The position numbers and the translations under genes were made by a program. Below are positions 42,252-51,157 of a stretch of DNA of 64,000 nt, piece by piece (the stretch's first letter is position 1; each line of letters begins with the position of its first letter). Origin of the DNA: a virus. A model generated the notes under the pieces. It worked only from the letters and a program-made list of their open reading frames with translations, was not told the origin of the DNA and did no database searches. The stretch covers positions 1-64,000 of the IMG/VR virus record IMGVR_UViG_3300028874_000010. One strand, given 5' to 3'.

Positions 42252-43778
42252 TTACTGATTTGCCCGAATTCGAATGTCAGCAAGATTATAATCAACCAAG
42301 TTCTGTCCATTGACCCATACAGTTTCCAAAGCCTCAGTATGGTTTTCGTCAAGGTCTTCGATTCGGATGGTTTGATATTCACCTAAAAGATTCTTAGCAA
42401 CGGTCAAACGTCCTTTCTTACTTCTTTTCCCTTGATCAGTGATTGGATCCTTAAACACATCGACATACACACCGTTGATCTTTGCTGCACATGTCTTCAT
42501 TGCGAATTTCAAATCATCGCGGTTGACCATCTGAAGCAATCCACCACCTTGACCGAAGACAAGATTTTCAACGCTGTATCCAGCTTCCATCACTGCAATC
42601 AGGATACGTTCGAAGTCTTCAGAAGTAGCAAGTCCATCACCTTGAAGAATACGAACCACGTTAAGAACCTTGAAGCCCTTGTTATTGATCACAACGCCAT
42701 AATGTTCTGCGAACATATCAAGCAACGTCAGGATCACCGAAACTGGATCACCAGAATCAGGACGAACAACAAGATTGATTCCTGAATCAAGGATTTCCTG
42801 CTTCAACGTCGTGCAATAATGCATTGCAAGTTCGAAGATGTTATACCCGTCTGACACGATCGAGACGATGGTGCCTGGCGCTTTATTGTACGTACGAATC
42901 AAGTCACGTACGGTTTGCAATTCACCAGATTTGCCGCGCATCGTCATGATGCTGTGTTCTGTCGCAAAGACACTGAAAGCGGCCATCGCTTCGTTGTAAT
43001 ACACATTAGCATACAACACGCCGGTGATCGTATCCGATCCCATTGCACCAGTAGCCAAGTGAGCAAAGTCACCGATCCCAGCACTTTCTCGGCTTGACAC
43101 ACCGCGAGCACCGAAATCGTGATACATGAAAGCGATTGCTGATTCGATATCAAGATCGCTAGTCAAAGCCAAATACTTCTTGATGATGTTCCGGTTCTTC
43201 ATGCTACGAGTCGCGACAGTTACTGGATACCAAATCGCACGAAGCAAAGTGGTTTCGAAGTACGCTGCCATCCACGCAAGTTCTGGGTCCGTGCATTCGA
43301 TGGTGACTAGTGCGTTTTGAGAAGGAATCACTGTGCCCTCTGGGAGCGCCCTGATGATCAGAGGAGGATATCCTCCATAGACATTGACAACCTTTTCCCA
43401 ATCAGCACGCGGAAACATTTCACGACCACCAACGATATGAGCAGCGAAGAATTCTTCGGCTTGATCAATCATTGCATGAGTGATAGGCTTGAAACGCTTG
43501 CGCCAAAGTTGAAGACCGACGAAGAGAATCTTTTCGCCTTCAATGCGTGGTTCGATATAGGAAAATGCTGAAGTCACACCGAGAACTTTGTACATCGCTT
43601 GGTGACAAAGCTTATACGAATCTGTATCAAGGATTTCGTTATCTTCTGGGCGAGCAATGGTCCGAGGATCACCAAGTAGTTCCAGTTCTGCCCAAAGAGC
43701 AGCACGACGAAGAGCGATTGATTCGAAAGTCAGAGTGGTAGCATCAGCCACTTGATTAGTGTTAGGATACATATCCAT
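42252..43778 (-). CDS. nadV: Nicotinamide phosphoribosyltransferase (NAMPT/NadV)
   Basis: The 508-residue type II phosphoribosyltransferase is close in length to NAMPT. Motifs are DTDSYKLCHQAMY, TSAFSYIEPR, FHDFGARG-like MYHDFGARGVSSRES, ATEHS with the catalytic His, SDGYNIFE, RPDSGDP and GQGGGLLQ. It makes NMN from nicotinamide and PRPP. With the next gene upstream (NMN adenylyltransferase) it forms a two-step NAD+ salvage route, known in KVP40-like phages and as NARP2 in anti-defence work. Codon use here is more GC-rich than in its neighbours. Confidence 0.95.
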   Translation of the reverse strand: MDMYPNTNQVADATTLTFESIALRRAALWAELELLGDPRTIARPEDNEILDTDSYKLCHQAMYKVLGVTSAFSYIEPRIEGEKILFVGLQLWRKRFKPITHAMIDQAEEFFAAHIVGGREMFPRADWEKVVNVYGGYPPLIIRALPEGTVIPSQNALVTIECTDPELAWMAAYFETTLLRAIWYPVTVATRSMKNRNIIKKYLALTSDLDIESAIAFMYHDFGARGVSSRESAGIGDFAHLATGAMGSDTITGVLYANVYYNEAMAAFSVFATEHSIMTMRGKSGELQTVRDLIRTYNKAPGTIVSIVSDGYNIFELAMHYCTTLKQEILDSGINLVVRPDSGDPVSVILTLLDMFAEHYGVVINNKGFKVLNVVRILQGDGLATSEDFERILIAVMEAGYSVENLVFGQGGGLLQMVNRDDLKFAMKTCAAKINGVYVDVFKDPITDQGKRSKKGRLTVAKNLLGEYQTIRIEDLDENHTEALETVWVNGQNLVDYNLADIRIRANQ

Positions 43779-43846
43779 TTTAAATCACCTTTAATATTAG
43801 ATTATTTTAGTTGAAGCATGGTCAACCCATGCCGATTTGCTACTAT

Positions 43847-44905
43847 TTAGAAATTGCCACGATCAATAAAATATGTCGCGATATGGAAATGATCGGCAAA
43901 CATGATCATTTCCATCTTACGAAATTCTGCAAAAGTGAACCATCGTGCTTGTCTAGCGTCATCCATTCCTTTGACCTTTGGCAATCCTTTGCCATGTTGC
44001 TCGAGAGGGATATAGGCTGCTTCTGTAATATATCGACCACGAAGATCTCGATCTGGATGCATAAAGATTTTCTGCTCTTTAACTCGAGCACGAAGAACTG
44101 ATTCCATTATATCAAGTTGCGTTTCTTCTACCAATTCACGAATCCCGCAATCCAGAAATGTCATATCAATCTTGATATTTTTTGCAGGGTTTGCTTTAAG
44201 ATTCATATGACCACCCGGTAAAGCCCATAGATCCATCCCTGGCGCTTTATCACGTTGAATCAAAAGAATATGTCCAGACTGGGTGACAACAGTGTCGCCT
44301 GCGACGAATGGGACATCATAGGGAGCAAATGCCCAATCTCGTGCATGGCTGTCAAGATATTTTTGTTCATTGAGTACATAGGCATATCCTTCACTGGACT
44401 CGAACTCTTTTAGATATTGGAAAACATTTTGCGGGACATATAAAGGTGCACCGGCCATGAAGTGCCGCTTGAAATAAGCTTCACGTAGATCAGTTGCATT
44501 GATTGTTTCTTTTGCCGGAGATTCAATGTGGCCAAATTGAGGAAACTTATTCAGATAGTACGAAGTATGATCTTTCGTATACCCAATTAACGAAACTCGT
44601 TTGGCACCATTCCGGTTCTTGTTGATAGCACGTTGAACACCTTCGATCCAACCATCTTCATTGTAAGGCCTATCACGAAGAGGTTCGAACGAAACACGAT
44701 CTAATTCTTCTCGTGTGAGCGAGCCCTGAATCATCTGGATCCGTTCTTGATAAGACCATGGATTTTTAGGTGTACGTGGTTGATTGGCACTACCGATGAG
44801 AATGACAAGCCGTTCTGCTAGTTTAAGTGCTTCTTTGATAGTCAGTTCATGGCCAAGATGATATGGCTGAAACCGCCCGATATATGATAATAAATCGTAT
44901 TGCAT
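43847..44905 (-). CDS. nadM: Bifunctional NMN adenylyltransferase / Nudix hydrolase (NadM-Nudix)
   Basis: Start chosen at ATG 44905 (MQYDLLSYIGRFQPYHLGH), which has AGGG nine bases upstream; ATG 44914 sits too near it. The N-terminal nucleotidylyltransferase domain has GRFQPYHLGH (10-19). The C-terminal Nudix domain has PGGHMNLK followed after an insert by CGIRELVEET. It converts NMN to NAD; the Nudix part may hydrolyse ADP-ribose. KVP40-type phages carry the same fusion. A late box lies about 80 bases upstream. Confidence 0.92.
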   Translation of the reverse strand: MQYDLLSYIGRFQPYHLGHELTIKEALKLAERLVILIGSANQPRTPKNPWSYQERIQMIQGSLTREELDRVSFEPLRDRPYNEDGWIEGVQRAINKNRNGAKRVSLIGYTKDHTSYYLNKFPQFGHIESPAKETINATDLREAYFKRHFMAGAPLYVPQNVFQYLKEFESSEGYAYVLNEQKYLDSHARDWAFAPYDVPFVAGDTVVTQSGHILLIQRDKAPGMDLWALPGGHMNLKANPAKNIKIDMTFLDCGIRELVEETQLDIMESVLRARVKEQKIFMHPDRDLRGRYITEAAYIPLEQHGKGLPKVKGMDDARQARWFTFAEFRKMEMIMFADHFHIATYFIDRGNF

Positions 44906-44981
44906 ATAGGACATCCCTATTATTTTTATGTTGATGAAAGTTGTTGAGACGAAATCCACTTTCGTCTTTTTGCTACAAAAG

Positions 44982-44989
44982 TATTTATA
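44982..44989 (-). promoter_or_regulatory. Late promoter box TATAAATA before nadM
   Basis: A perfect late box on the minus strand, 77 bases before the chosen nadM start and downstream of the terminator at 45046-45075. A GACGAAA/TTTCGTC hairpin lies in the leader. Confidence 0.55.
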
Positions 44990-45045
44990 TGAGAATTATA
45001 TCGGATTGTTTACTACGCGTACCTAGAATTATTATATTTGCACGC

Positions 45046-45102
45046 AAAAAAAGATCCCATATAGGGATCTTTTTTATTTGGAGTAGGACTTTGTCCTACT
45101 CC
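45046..45102 (-). terminator. Tandem hairpins forming a terminator
   Basis: The first stem is GGAGTAGGAC/GTCCTACTCC (45080-45102, 3-base loop). It is followed by AAAAAAGATCCC/GGGATCTTTTTT (45047-45075), whose minus-strand end is a T-run. It terminates the gene at 45122-45757. Confidence 0.8.
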
Positions 45103-45121
45103 ATTGCCGCCGGTGTTGAAA

Positions 45122-45757
45122 TTATGCAGTGACCATGCGGTTCTTGAACTCGTCGGCTGGAACATTGCGAATTTCTTCGGTGCCGACATTTTGCAAGACC
45201 ACATCATGAGCACGTCCTTTCAGGCCGAGAACTTTGAATGAACCGGTTTCGCCGGCCAATTGGACTTCCTTGTTCAACAGACTTTGCTTGATCCCGACGA
45301 GCTTATGGAACTGAGCAAACCGCGCTGCTTCACGAGTTGCACCAGCAGCGCCACGGATCGCCTTAGCAACACCAGCTACGGTCCCGGAAATATGGAAACT
45401 CAGGCCGGAACCTTGGCGGGTGACTCGCGGCGTAACCGCGTCGAAGTTCAGGTCATTCTTGGCGCCGAGTTCTTTCATGAACGCAGTGATTTCACGTTGG
45501 ACACGCTTCGTCACGGATTCCTTTATCGTCGGCAACGGGACCTTCGGAGTCCGAATGTTTGTATTCGACTCGATCTGTTCTTGACGGGCCTTGGCAAGAG
45601 CGATCTTTTCGGATGCCGTCTTGAGTTGAGCTTCAAGGCGTTCCTTACGGAGCTGAGCCTTGGCGGCCAATTTTTGTTGGCGTTCAAGACGAGTGGCCTT
45701 CACTTCTTCAGACGTACGACGGACCGTGGTACCTTCGTTGACATTGACATTCGACAT
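45122..45757 (-). CDS. Hypothetical abundant-looking protein
   Basis: The start at ATG 45757 has a perfect AAGGAG. The 211-residue protein has a long Ala/Lys/Arg/Gln-rich coiled-coil region (residues about 15-70) and a compact C-terminal part. It is clearly richer in G and C than its neighbours, with strong Shine-Dalgarno and its own terminator, all signs of high expression. It could be a DNA-associated or virion protein; no family recognised. Confidence 0.6.
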   Translation of the reverse strand: MSNVNVNEGTTVRRTSEEVKATRLERQQKLAAKAQLRKERLEAQLKTASEKIALAKARQEQIESNTNIRTPKVPLPTIKESVTKRVQREITAFMKELGAKNDLNFDAVTPRVTRQGSGLSFHISGTVAGVAKAIRGAAGATREAARFAQFHKLVGIKQSLLNKEVQLAGETGSFKVLGLKGRAHDVVLQNVGTEEIRNVPADEFKNRMVTA

Positions 45758-46010
45758 GATAAATCTCCTTGTAATTAACAATAAAGACTTTTAAAGGTCT
45801 TCCTTAACAAGCCGTGGAATCTCCAGACATACTGTCCTCGGTTTCAGATTCGTTCCAGCATGATAAGAATAGTAAAACAAAAAAACGCCCTTGTAAATAA
45901 ATATTTGCGATATTTCAAAACAAATATCCACAAAAATTCATCTAGAAGAGCTAAGCTATTGATTTTAAACGACTTTTTTAATAATCTTTAATTGTTATAT
46001 TAAAGCGGAG

Positions 46011-46439
46011 TTAGTCTAAATCTTCTTCTTTCCTAATGACTTGGTCTGCTAACTGGACGATTTCTGCATGAAGTTCGCGGCCAAACTTGATGAATTCATC
46101 GCAAGTGAACCATGTTACTTCTGATGTTTCAAAGTGTGGTTCATCAAACGAAACACGGTCTTTGACTTTTGCTACATAGACTGTTGTTCGTCCTAGGAAG
46201 TTTCCTAGTTCTGTTAAGGACAGCATATTACTTTGACGGAGACCAAGCTCTTCTGCACTCTCTCTTAATACAGCTGTCCGGTGGTCTTCACCTTCTTCAA
46301 TGACACCTTTACATAATTGAAATTTATCGCCGCCATACATTGTATCAGATGGTTTCATAAACATCATGTATACTTCACCATTTTCTACAATGTACGGAAT
46401 CATTCCGGCCCGGTATTGAATATTTCTACCTTTGTACAT
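46011..46439 (-). CDS. Nudix hydrolase
   Basis: The 142-residue single-domain protein has a full Nudix box (GVIEEGEDHRTAVLRESAEELGL fits G-x5-E-x7-REUxEExGU). Substrates in this family include dNTPs, ADP-ribose, NADH and capped RNA. The 45782-46010 gap upstream of the 45122 gene holds nothing recognisable. Confidence 0.85.
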   Translation of the reverse strand: MYKGRNIQYRAGMIPYIVENGEVYMMFMKPSDTMYGGDKFQLCKGVIEEGEDHRTAVLRESAEELGLRQSNMLSLTELGNFLGRTTVYVAKVKDRVSFDEPHFETSEVTWFTCDEFIKFGRELHAEIVQLADQVIRKEEDLD

Positions 46440-46457
46440 TATTTAAGTCCTTGTTTA

Positions 46458-46760
46458 TTACGTATTATCCATAGAGTCTATTGTCATTATGACTGTAGCT
46501 TTCTTTAATCGTGTTGCCTCATCTGTGCCACCAGCTCCAAAATGTAATTCAAAGCTGATATCTTGTAACGGGATGCTAGTATTGGCTAATCCCGTCGTCT
46601 TGAATTTCTGCTGAACATAATGGGATATTATTTCTTTAACTTGTAAATCCTAATATTGATTTGACCATCATATTTTTCTATTACTTTAATTGTTGGAAAC
46701 CTTCTAAGCCAATTAGACTTAGAAGGTTTTATTACTTCACTGAGATCAGATACCTGCAAA
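46458..46760 (-). pseudogene. Frameshifted small gene (or -1 frameshift candidate)
   Basis: Two minus-strand frames join into one protein-like sequence. The first runs from a TTG near 46760 through KVIEKYDGQINIRIYKLKK to TAA. The second, one base back, continues from IISHYVQQKF to DSMDNT and TAA at 46458, but has no start codon of its own. The join is at AAGTTAAAGAAATAA. This fits a single gene with a -1 shift through mutation, sequencing error or programmed slippage. It overlaps the end of the 46746 gene by about 15 bases. A hairpin (AAACCTTCTAAG/CTTAGAAGGTTT) lies within it. Confidence 0.4.
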
Positions 46761-47555
46761 CATGCTATCTGACATACGTTGGAACAAGTTCTTGATTCGT
46801 GAGAAGATATAATTCACGATTTTGCGAACTGGATCATTGATCATAGTCCAGACAAACGAGATTGGCCAGAATGCAATCCATTCAGTAATACTCGTCTTAT
46901 GTTTCGAAGCCATTGGCTTGATCGATTGACCAATCAACGAAGGATCAGCTAATGTATCATTTAAATTTAACTTATTATAACAACGAAGACCACTATTGCT
47001 TACGGCATAAATAAAATCAGTAAGCTTTCTAGCTACCTGTTCAAACTTAGCTAGTTCTTCATCATACAAAGCTTTAGCCTTATGATATTCGGAAGTTAGA
47101 GCACTATAATTTGGATCATCACGATCTGGCCGTACCGGCGGAACTGGAGCAATCATAGGCGCAGAAATATCGCTCAGCGATAATTTATTTTTATTCAAAT
47201 GGTTGGCTTTAAACTCTGTGAAGATTGTCCGAACATTGTTCAAATGAAAATACCACTTTGCAAATGACCATACAACACCAACAACAAAATATCCGCCAAT
47301 CGAAATGGCAGTTAGAACAAGATTTGCCTTCAGCGAAGAGAACTCAATCCCAAAGTGGATGATCCCAAGCGAGACAAGAATCACCGAACCAAGCGTAGCG
47401 AAGAACCAATTGCCACTATCATGAGCATTATTCAGATCAGTATCAATACTGAAAACAACAATGATAAGTGCAATGATCAGTGCTGCATAAAACACAAACG
47501 GAATGGCTAGAATTACATCTAGCCATAGAGCAAACGGAGTCAATAAAGAGAACAT
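46746..47555 (-). CDS. Multi-pass membrane protein
   Basis: A 269-residue protein with three to four N-terminal hydrophobic segments (about 8-35, 49-68, 78-104), a soluble helical middle with a proline-rich stretch (PVPPVRPDRDDP), and a C-terminal amphipathic/hydrophobic segment. No family recognised. Confidence 0.6.
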   Translation of the reverse strand: MFSLLTPFALWLDVILAIPFVFYAALIIALIIVVFSIDTDLNNAHDSGNWFFATLGSVILVSLGIIHFGIEFSSLKANLVLTAISIGGYFVVGVVWSFAKWYFHLNNVRTIFTEFKANHLNKNKLSLSDISAPMIAPVPPVRPDRDDPNYSALTSEYHKAKALYDEELAKFEQVARKLTDFIYAVSNSGLRCYNKLNLNDTLADPSLIGQSIKPMASKHKTSITEWIAFWPISFVWTMINDPVRKIVNYIFSRIKNLFQRMSDSMFAGI

Positions 47556-47577
47556 ATGTTTTCCTACTGGAGTGGAA

Positions 47578-47877
47578 TTAAAAACGGATATCTAAATCCG
47601 GCCTAACAGTTCTAAGAATTTGAAGTGCATATACTTCAGCATTTCTAATATCAATACCATCAGACAACATAAAAATAAAAGTCCCAACAGATTCTCTCAT
47701 TTTAGCCAAATGAACTACATTATCAAAAAATGACCCAATCAATATCTCAATATCGGATATTTCTTCAGCCATCTTAATAATATTCATATGACACTTAGAA
47801 TGAACCAAGACATGTTTTTTACCATCAGACCATGATCGTAAAATCTGACTTAACTCATGCGGATTTTGTAGGGACAT
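47578..47877 (-). CDS. Hypothetical 99-residue protein
   Basis: Small alpha/beta protein with hydrophobic strands (VLVHSKCHMNII, VGTFIFML). No recognised family. Confidence 0.5.
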   Translation of the reverse strand: MSLQNPHELSQILRSWSDGKKHVLVHSKCHMNIIKMAEEISDIEILIGSFFDNVVHLAKMRESVGTFIFMLSDGIDIRNAEVYALQILRTVRPDLDIRF

Positions 47878-47950
47878 ATTATATTTAATATCGTGTGTGT
47901 TTGATAATTATATGATGTCTCATACAACAAGTGTATTTTTTCTTCTGGAT

Positions 47951-48892
47951 TTATACTTCCTTAGCTAACTCCGGAGGAACAGGATACCCCTTACGAACAA
48001 TTCCTTTTTTCACTATCTCTAAAATATCTTTAAGTTTATCTTTAAGAATGAAATCATTGGAATGAATAACTTTCCAAACTTGTTCCCATGTTAGTACTTC
48101 ATTTGGTTTAAATTTAGGTCCGAAAAATTTATCGACTATTTTTTGCGGGTCTGTAGTAATAACTTTCTTATCGGTTGTTTTTGCACCTTTGATTAATTTC
48201 TTTTTACCTTTAATGGTTTGAGTCCCAGACATTAATCCTCTGCCTAAATCAAAGAATAAACGATCCCATGTTGCTGGGACTTCCTCACCGGCATCATTAG
48301 TTCCTGTTTCTTTAACTTTGGTGTCTGCATAGCGTGCACAAGCATAATAGACTTCTTTTGGATACAATGCTTTATACTTACTCTCATCATACGATGGACT
48401 ATAAAATGACCATGCTGCATATTTAAGATCATCAACTGGCATTAAATCAAGTTGAACAATTTTGTCTTCTTGTTTGCCATCAGAGTTTGAAATAGGATAG
48501 GCTACACTGACGACATCAAGGCCAGGAAATGCTTTGACATCAGAGTAATCTTTTCCTATCTTGGTTAAGAATTCAAAGACCTCGGCTTTGTCCTTGAGAT
48601 TATTAGCTTTCATTAAAGCCTTCATTGATATCCCGAAATCAATATCCCCAGAGGATCCTTGTTCTGTTCCATTTTTTTCTGGGTTTCTTTTACCAGTGGA
48701 CCCGAGTAAAACAGTATCAGATTTCTTGAGGCCAAGTTTTGGAAGAAGTTCTGAATAGATAGAGGCTAATGTATCTTTAACATTAAGCTGATTAATCCTA
48801 GAAGAAGTCTTTATTGCGGCACCGCCCTCTAAAAGTTGGCGTCTGGTTGGAGTCTTTACTGACTCTTCTAGGTATTGTTTAAATGTCTTCAT
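47951..48892 (-). CDS. Nucleotidyltransferase-like protein with putative capsid-targeting N-terminus
   Basis: A 313-residue protein. After an N-terminal MKTFKQYLEES tag-like segment it has LLGSTGKR and GSSGDIDFGISM, the GS...DxD core of pol-beta-type nucleotidyltransferases, then a second acidic strand (VQLDLMPVDD). The N-terminus strongly resembles the T4 capsid-targeting sequence with an LEE cut site, so this enzyme may be packed into the head and injected. Its stop overlaps nothing, but its ATG overlaps the end of the metalloprotease gene. Confidence 0.65.
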   Translation of the reverse strand: MKTFKQYLEESVKTPTRRQLLEGGAAIKTSSRINQLNVKDTLASIYSELLPKLGLKKSDTVLLGSTGKRNPEKNGTEQGSSGDIDFGISMKALMKANNLKDKAEVFEFLTKIGKDYSDVKAFPGLDVVSVAYPISNSDGKQEDKIVQLDLMPVDDLKYAAWSFYSPSYDESKYKALYPKEVYYACARYADTKVKETGTNDAGEEVPATWDRLFFDLGRGLMSGTQTIKGKKKLIKGAKTTDKKVITTDPQKIVDKFFGPKFKPNEVLTWEQVWKVIHSNDFILKDKLKDILEIVKKGIVRKGYPVPPELAKEV

Positions 48893-49329
48893 TAGTCAAG
48901 CGTTTTTGATAGGGTTATTTTTGGTTCGAAATCTTTATACGCATTTTGATACGATTTGAACTTAGGCCCATGACCAACTTTAAGCATCTCTTCATACCCA
49001 GATCGTTCAGCAATGGCTTCATGAACCATCTCATGACCAACGGTTTGCCAGAGATCAAATTTAGAATTAATGTGCTTAGAGAAGCGCAGAACTATTTTGC
49101 CACCTTCATAATCACAGAACCCGAGGATCTGTGCAGCTGGATTCTTTTCAAGATACTCGGTGTCGCTAGGAAAAGCCTTGTGATTTAAGCTATCTTCGAT
49201 GACAAACGTTGGCTCTTCAAGTTCGCCATCATACACGCCTTTGTTGATCGCATGCCAGATGGCTTCGATATCATGTACAGATGGTGTGTACATCTGTTGT
49301 TCTTTCATAAATCCTTTAAAGCTGAGCAT
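48892..49329 (-). CDS. SprT-like zinc metalloprotease with putative capsid-targeting N-terminus
   Basis: 145 residues. VGHEMVHEAIAERSG is an HExxH zinc site, and GHGPKFK supplies the third His in the place expected for SprT/Spartan peptidases. These degrade proteins crosslinked to DNA. The N-terminus MLSFKGFMKEQQ resembles a capsid-targeting sequence (MKE cut site). If packaged, it would enter the cell with the DNA. Confidence 0.65.
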   Translation of the reverse strand: MLSFKGFMKEQQMYTPSVHDIEAIWHAINKGVYDGELEEPTFVIEDSLNHKAFPSDTEYLEKNPAAQILGFCDYEGGKIVLRFSKHINSKFDLWQTVGHEMVHEAIAERSGYEEMLKVGHGPKFKSYQNAYKDFEPKITLSKTLD

Positions 49330-49347
49330 AATTTGTCCGGATGCGAT

Positions 49348-49383
49348 GATGGACGACCATTGCGTCGTCCATCTGTATTTATC
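49348..49383 (-). promoter_or_regulatory. Late-box variant and 5' hairpin before the SprT-like gene
   Basis: GATAAATA at 49376-49383 (minus strand) is followed two bases later by a perfect 10-bp stem GATGGACGAC/GTCGTCCATC (49348-49373). The same box-then-stem order occurs at 32332-32395. Confidence 0.5.
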
Positions 49384-49392
49384 ATCGAGTAC

Positions 49393-49722
49393 CTAATGCT
49401 TATGTTTTGTCAGTAATATGGAAGCTTGTCCTGCTTTGAATGCTTTTTTGATCGAACTGATCGGATACGTAGCATGTTCACATGAAGCGATCGATCCGAG
49501 ATGTTTAGCTCGATATTGAGCGAACGTCATGGCCGGTTCGCCTGCGATCATGACACACGGGAGTGCTGCATCAACCAGATCAAGGTCTTCTTGACGGATA
49601 GTGACTTGGAACTCGGTATCACCAGCCATCTTTCCTGCACGCCGATGGATTTCTTCCATGATAGGGTTCCAAGCGATTGGAACAAGCATATAACCTTCAG
49701 GGATTTTTATAGTTATGTTCAT
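49393..49722 (-). CDS. Hypothetical 109-residue protein
   Basis: Start taken as ATG 49722 (MNITIKIPEGY), four bases after the upstream stop. Contains a beta-rich N-terminus and a basic C-terminus. No family recognised. Confidence 0.5.
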   Translation of the reverse strand: MNITIKIPEGYMLVPIAWNPIMEEIHRRAGKMAGDTEFQVTIRQEDLDLVDAALPCVMIAGEPAMTFAQYRAKHLGSIASCEHATYPISSIKKAFKAGQASILLTKHKH

Positions 49723-49726
49723 TGGG

Positions 49727-50143
49727 TTACTTTGTGTTAGATGTATACTTTGCAAGACTTATGATTGCATCGACTGTGAACCGATATGTCTTGCCATCAT
49801 TAGCAGACTTAGCCAAGACTGGTGTTTTCCACGCTTTTGCATTCCAGCCAACGATCATGATATCACCAAGAGTCCGATGCTTAAGAGGCTTCTTGATATC
49901 AATATCTTTGAGATAGATTGCTGCATAATCTTCAAGAGCATCAGTGGTTCGTTGTTGACGAACCGTACCTGTTCCGGCGATGGTAACTTCCAGCTTCAAA
50001 GTGCAGGCGGTATCCGTTGCCAATTTACCGCCGTTTATGCGGAGAGCAATTCCGTATTTCTCTCCAATAGCTTTCAGATCTTCATTAAGCAAACTGGTCA
50101 AATTCATCGTCGAAGTACGATCGAGAGAAGTAATCTTGGTCAT
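49727..50143 (-). CDS. Hypothetical 138-residue protein
   Basis: Good ribosome binding site (AGGAAAC before ATG). Beta-rich middle with a basic C-terminus (IMIVGWNAKAWKTPVL). Its base composition is more GC-rich than average. Unknown function; possibly a structural or DNA-associated protein. Confidence 0.5.
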   Translation of the reverse strand: MTKITSLDRTSTMNLTSLLNEDLKAIGEKYGIALRINGGKLATDTACTLKLEVTIAGTGTVRQQRTTDALEDYAAIYLKDIDIKKPLKHRTLGDIMIVGWNAKAWKTPVLAKSANDGKTYRFTVDAIISLAKYTSNTK

Positions 50144-50192
50144 GATTTTGTTTCCTAGCTGGTTGACGTTAGAATCATTTTAACCCAATCTT

Positions 50193-50954
50193 TTAAGTTT
50201 GTACACTATTTTCTTTAAGATTGGCATTATTTATTCTTTCGACCATTTCTTGGATTCGGTCTATTGCTTCAGAGGCTGGTTTAAACATACACACATCAAA
50301 TAATCTAGTATCAATATGACCGCCTCGGTCATATTCTTTATTATTTAAGATAGTGTATGATTTGTTTGGTGAATATCTATTTCCGGCAATATACTTCAAT
50401 GGAACAACTTCACCTGATGTTCCAATTACTATAATGATATCATTTCTGGATTTGCCGAAAGTTGAAAACATTTCTGCATACTTAGGCGCGGGTTCACCGA
50501 AGAATACTACACCCGGTTTCACATCTTCTAGAGAACCGCACCTCAGGCAGGGCATATTTAGTTCATATGGCGAATACCCTACATCCCAAGTATGCTCGCA
50601 GTTTAGACAAGTCATATCTGTAAATTTACCATGGACATGAACTACGTCTTCGCATCCAGCCCGTTCTAGAAAATCGTCAATGTTCTGGGTATAAATCTTG
50701 ACATTGTCTTTACCATATTTCTTTTGGATCTCAGCTATCCCTAAGTGGGCCTTATTAGGACTTAAACTAGGTAACCCTATCCGACGTTCATTATAGAAAT
50801 CAAATACCAAATTCCTATTTTTCTTGAATACATGGATATTACAAACTATGTCTGGATTATATTTCGTCCAAAGCCCATCTTCATTATCACGAAATGTAGA
50901 AATACCAGATTCAGCTGAAAGTCCAGCACCAGTAAAAATAAGAATTTTATTCAT
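50193..50954 (-). CDS. Sirtuin (CobB/SIRT5-like class III NAD-dependent deacylase)
   Basis: A 253-residue Sir2 protein: GAGLSAESGISTFRD, TQNIDDF, the catalytic His in VHVHG, two zinc CxxC pairs (CLNC and CLRC), and GTSGEVVP. FYNERR matches the Tyr-x2-Arg of desuccinylases such as CobB. It removes acyl groups from lysines at the cost of NAD. In a phage it may reset host protein acylation, or conversely consume NAD; its full catalytic set differs from the NADase-type defence SIR2 proteins. Confidence 0.92.
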   Translation of the reverse strand: MNKILIFTGAGLSAESGISTFRDNEDGLWTKYNPDIVCNIHVFKKNRNLVFDFYNERRIGLPSLSPNKAHLGIAEIQKKYGKDNVKIYTQNIDDFLERAGCEDVVHVHGKFTDMTCLNCEHTWDVGYSPYELNMPCLRCGSLEDVKPGVVFFGEPAPKYAEMFSTFGKSRNDIIIVIGTSGEVVPLKYIAGNRYSPNKSYTILNNKEYDRGGHIDTRLFDVCMFKPASEAIDRIQEMVERINNANLKENSVQT

Positions 50955-50965
50955 TATGTTTTAAG

Positions 50966-51157
50966 TTATCCAAACAGAACCTGGGCGCCGCCTGGCGTCT
51001 TAGGGATGATTAGTGGAGGTGTATCACCCTCACTGAGTGGCATGGTCGCTGCGGAGATCCTAGCTTGTTCTGCCGACCCATATGGGCCAATTTCTTGGCC
51101 GCTTGATAACCTAACGAAGAATTGAACTGCTGCTTGATCTGAATTTGTGAGTAACAT
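50966..51157 (-). CDS. Hypothetical 63-residue protein
   Basis: Its ATG lies inside the downstream arm of a 14-bp hairpin (see 51151-51194), while AGGAA is in the loop. Small, neutral protein. Unknown function. Confidence 0.5.
   Translation of the reverse strand: MLLTNSDQAAVQFFVRLSSGQEIGPYGSAEQARISAATMPLSEGDTPPLIIPKTPGGAQVLFG

Noticed and set aside
45260-45778. 172-residue plus-strand frame
   Set aside because: Antisense shadow of the GC-rich gene at 45122-45757, which has a strong ribosome binding site and terminator.
49715-50158. 147-residue plus-strand frame
   Set aside because: Antisense of the 49727-50143 gene, which has a good ribosome binding site and operon context.
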